From Streptomyces alboflavus (GTDB lineage Bacteria; Actinomycetota; Actinomycetes; Streptomycetales; Streptomycetaceae): 34,559 nucleotides of DNA. Of this stretch, positions 32,317 through 34,559 are shown piece after piece. The notes below the pieces were generated by a model. It did no database searches and was not told the DNA's origin. It worked only from the letters and a program-made list of their open reading frames with translations. Each line of letters starts with the position of its first letter. Position 1 is the stretch's first letter. Both the position numbers and the translations under genes were made by a program. Location of the stretch: positions 1 through 34,559 of the forward strand of contig NZ_JNXT01000077.1 in assembly GCF_000716675.1 (NCBI RefSeq), read 5' to 3'.

Positions 32317-32485
32317 CAGCTTCCGGCACGCGCGGGCCGGGCGGCGGCCCCCAGGCCCGTACGGGGGAAGCCACGCGCCCCGCTCATCCGCTGGCGTAGC
32401 GTCGACAGCACGCATTCACACTCACCCCGCAGCTGACACGCAGCCGCACCTAGACCCGTTAGACCCACCAGGACCGGCGATCCAC

Positions 32486-34559
32486 GTGAGCTCCCTTTCA
32501 TCCGCCCGGCACGCCCGGCACCCGTCGCACCTTCGGGTACGACAGGGGACTTTGGGTGCCTATCGCCTTGTGCGTACGCCTCCGGTCCTCGCGGATCCCC
32601 CTCAGCTGGACGCACGGCAGCGCTCCGTGGTTGACCACGCGGGCGGTCCGCTGCTCGTTCTCGCAGGTCCGGGCACCGGCAAGACCACCACGCTGGTGGA
32701 GGCGGTGGCCGCGCGGGTGGCCAAGGGGACCGATCCCGAGCGCGTTCTCGTGCTCACGTTCAGCCGCCGGGCGGCGGTCGAGCTGCGTGACCGCATGGCG
32801 CGGCGCATCGGCGCCGCCGACGCCCCGCAGGCCACCACGTTCCACTCGTTCTGCTACGCCCTCGTCCGCGCCCACCAGGACGCCGACCTCTTCGTGGAAC
32901 CCCTGCGACTCCTTTCGGGACCCGAGCAGGACGTGGCGGTGCGCGAACTCCTCGCGGGCCAGACCGACCTGGCGCGCGAGGGCCTGGCGCGGGTGCGCTG
33001 GCCGGACGAACTGCGCGCCTGCCTGACCACGCGCGGCTTCGCCGACGAGGTCCGCGCGGTGCTCGCGCGCAGCCGCGAACTGGGCCTCGGCCCGGACGCC
33101 CTGGACGCCTTCGCCCAGCGCGGCGGCAGGCCGGACTGGCGCGCGGCGGCGGCCTTCCTCGCCGAGTACCTGGACGTGCTCGACCTCCAAGGAGTACTCG
33201 ACTACGCGGAGCTGGTGCACCGCGCGGTGCTGCTCGCCCGCCGTCCCGAGGTCGCCGGCGCGCTCGCCGCCCAGTACGACGCGGTGTTCGTCGACGAGTA
33301 CCAGGACACGGATCCCTCGCAGGTGCGGCTGCTGCACGCGCTCGCGGGCGGCGGGCGCGACCTCGTCGCCTTCGGAGACCCCGATCAGTCGATCTACGCC
33401 TTCCGGGGCGCCGATGTGAACGGCATCCTCCGGTTCCCGTCCGACTTCCCGCGCGCGGACGGCACCGAGGCGCCGGTCGAGGTCCTGACGTCGTCCCGGC
33501 GTTCCGGCGCGCGGCTCCTCGCGGCGACCCGCCTCGTCACCGCGCGCATGCCGCTCACCCGGCTGCCCGCGGAGAAGGTGCGTGCCCACCGTGAGCTGAC
33601 GGCCGTCCGGGACGGCGGCCGCGTCGACGTCCGTACGTACCCGACCGCCGGCACGGAACTGGACAACATCGCGGACATCCTGCGCCGCGCGCACCTGGAG
33701 GACGGCGTCCCCTGGAACGAGATGGCCGTCCTCGTCCGTGCGGGCGCCCGTACGATCCCCGCCCTCCGCCGTGGCCTCACCGCGGCGGGCGTCCCCCTGG
33801 ACATAGACGGCGACGACATCGCCCTGCGCCACGAGCCCGCGGTGACGGCCCTGCTGACGGCGCTGCGGGCGGTGGCCCGGGCGGAGTCGGGGGAGTCGGG
33901 GAAGTCGGCGGAGCTGGGGGAGCTGGGGGAGGGTGCGGGGGCGCTGGCTGCGCCGGGCGCGCTCGGCGGGCCGGGGGCAGGGGAGCCGGGCGGGCCGGGT
34001 GAGCCGGGGGCCGTGGAATCGGCGTCTCTGGGGGCGTCGGCTGAGGGTGCGGTGTCTACGGAGGCGTTGCCCGCCGGTGCGTCGTCCATGGAGTCGCGGT
34101 CCGGCGAGGAGTCGTCCATGGAGTCGCTGCTTGCCGAACCGTCGTCTTCGGAGCCTGGTTCTGCTGAATCGTCGTCTTCGGAGCCGGGTTCTGCCGAATC
34201 GTCGGCTACGGAGGCGTGGTCTGGCGGGGTGCCGTCCGGAGGGACGCGCGCATCCACGGAGCTGCTGTCCGGTGCCGCGCCGGAGCCTGCGGAGTCGTCG
34301 ACCACAGGCACACGCGAACACGCGGAGTCGTCTTCCGGGGCCGCGCCCGAGCCTGCCGAGCCGTCGTCCGAAGAGACGCGCGAACCCTCGGAGTCGTCGT
34401 CCGGGGCCGCACCGGAGGCTTCGGACCCGTCGTCCGAACCCGCCCCAGAAGCCACGGCCCCGTCCCCGGAACCTGCTCCGGAGTCCACCGCCCCGTCCCC
34501 CGAACCCGCTCCAGCGTCCACCGCCCCGCCCCCCGAACCCGCTCCGGAGTCCACCGCCC
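32486..34559 (+). CDS. adnA: AdnA-type UvrD-like ATP-dependent helicase, 5' part, with a giant repeat insert
   Basis: At least 691 residues, open at the window edge. Superfamily 1 motifs: Q-motif LDAQQRSVV, Walker A GPGTGKTT (61-68), LTFSRRAAVELRDRM, TFHSFCYAL, DEYQDT (270-275), GDPDQSIYAFRG (297-308) and LTSSRRSGARLL. This type and position (after Atl, as Rv3202c in mycobacteria) suggest AdnA, the helicase-nuclease subunit that processes DNA ends with AdnB. From about residue 467 (33884) the protein turns into a Gly/Glu/Ser/Pro/Ala repeat of at least 225 residues with no stop. Motifs V-VI and the nuclease must lie beyond the edge. The start is uncertain: GTG 32486 has only a distant AGGA; a GTG near 32570 is an alternative. 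Confidence 0.85.
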   Translation, partial: MSSLSSARHARHPSHLRVRQGTLGAYRLVRTPPVLADPPQLDARQRSVVDHAGGPLLVLAGPGTGKTTTLVEAVAARVAKGTDPERVLVLTFSRRAAVELRDRMARRIGAADAPQATTFHSFCYALVRAHQDADLFVEPLRLLSGPEQDVAVRELLAGQTDLAREGLARVRWPDELRACLTTRGFADEVRAVLARSRELGLGPDALDAFAQRGGRPDWRAAAAFLAEYLDVLDLQGVLDYAELVHRAVLLARRPEVAGALAAQYDAVFVDEYQDTDPSQVRLLHALAGGGRDLVAFGDPDQSIYAFRGADVNGILRFPSDFPRADGTEAPVEVLTSSRRSGARLLAATRLVTARMPLTRLPAEKVRAHRELTAVRDGGRVDVRTYPTAGTELDNIADILRRAHLEDGVPWNEMAVLVRAGARTIPALRRGLTAAGVPLDIDGDDIALRHEPAVTALLTALRAVARAESGESGKSAELGELGEGAGALAAPGALGGPGAGEPGGPGEPGAVESASLGASAEGAVSTEALPAGASSMESRSGEESSMESLLAEPSSSEPGSAESSSSEPGSAESSATEAWSGGVPSGGTRASTELLSGAAPEPAESSTTGTREHAESSSGAAPEPAEPSSEETREPSESSSGAAPEASDPSSEPAPEATAPSPEPAPESTAPSPEPAPASTAPPPEPAPESTA
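33884..34559 (+). repeat. In-frame VNTR-like tract inside the helicase gene
   Basis: Degenerate repeats throughout. Clear 30-bp units begin with GAA(C/T)CGTCG at 34136, 34166 and 34196. Clear 33-bp units begin with GAACC(T/C)GCTCC at 34469, 34502 and 34535. All periods are multiples of three. Codon use differs from the flanking gene (more GAA, TCT, GGT). The tract continues past the window. Confidence 0.9.

Noticed and set aside
33394..34554. 386-residue minus-strand frame with Asp/Ser/Gly repeats
   Set aside because: It is the mirror of the helicase and its repeat tract; helicase motifs run in the plus frame through this region.

Overview
The window is high-GC actinobacterial DNA and is almost certainly from a Streptomyces. 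The coding regions have strong G/C bias at third codon positions, GTG starts are common, and the intergenic regions are full of hairpins. There is a sigma-R-type promoter pair, and only one TTA codon was found in a real gene. No tRNA, rRNA, CRISPR array, IS element or phage gene was seen.

Layout. (1) 1-4.1 kb: a PHP-domain phosphoesterase, a MarC-family membrane protein, a 50-residue microprotein with a near-perfect sigma-R promoter, a divergent NYN-domain nuclease-like gene, and an alpha/beta hydrolase. (2) 4.1-12.1 kb: a repeat-rich spacer, a DEAD-box RNA helicase (-), a ferritin-like MiaE_2-type protein (+), a small membrane protein, DUF3107, a TetR regulator, an acidic small protein, then an alpha/beta hydrolase and a DUF3152 metzincin-like membrane protein on +. 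(3) 12.1-18.0 kb: a peptide-type ABC transporter operon (lipoprotein, two permeases, double ATPase), preceded by what looks like a leaderless 30-codon leader ORF. (4) 18.1-24.0 kb: a tightly coupled operon with a structured leader. It holds a PelF-like (DUF3492 plus GT4) glycosyltransferase, a polytopic membrane protein, a His-rich ORF, a 15-codon ORF, an NAD-dependent epimerase and a spherulin-4-like protein. It looks like a Pel/galactosaminogalactan-type polysaccharide locus. (5) 24.0-25.3 kb: moeZ, with a sigma-R promoter overlapping the preceding stop codon. (6) 25.4-31.7 kb on -: two tandem TAP-like lipoprotein hydrolases and a large membrane protein that fuses a pseudokinase to a flippase-like domain. 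(7) 31.8-34.56 kb: an alkyltransferase-like (Atl) protein and the 5' part of an AdnA-type UvrD-like helicase, interrupted by a very long in-frame repeat tract that runs off the window.

From memory, the order DEAD helicase / ferritin-like / DUF3107 / TetR / DUF3152 / moeZ / Atl / AdnA also occurs in mycobacteria (the Rv3211-Rv3202c region). Against that background, regions 3 and 4 are two blocks sitting between DUF3152 and moeZ. A recurring oddity is in-frame repeat expansion inside coding genes: (Gly-Ala)n in the glycosyltransferase, APTP repeats in the membrane protein, His repeats in the ORF after it, 27-bp units in Atl, and 30/33-bp units in the helicase.
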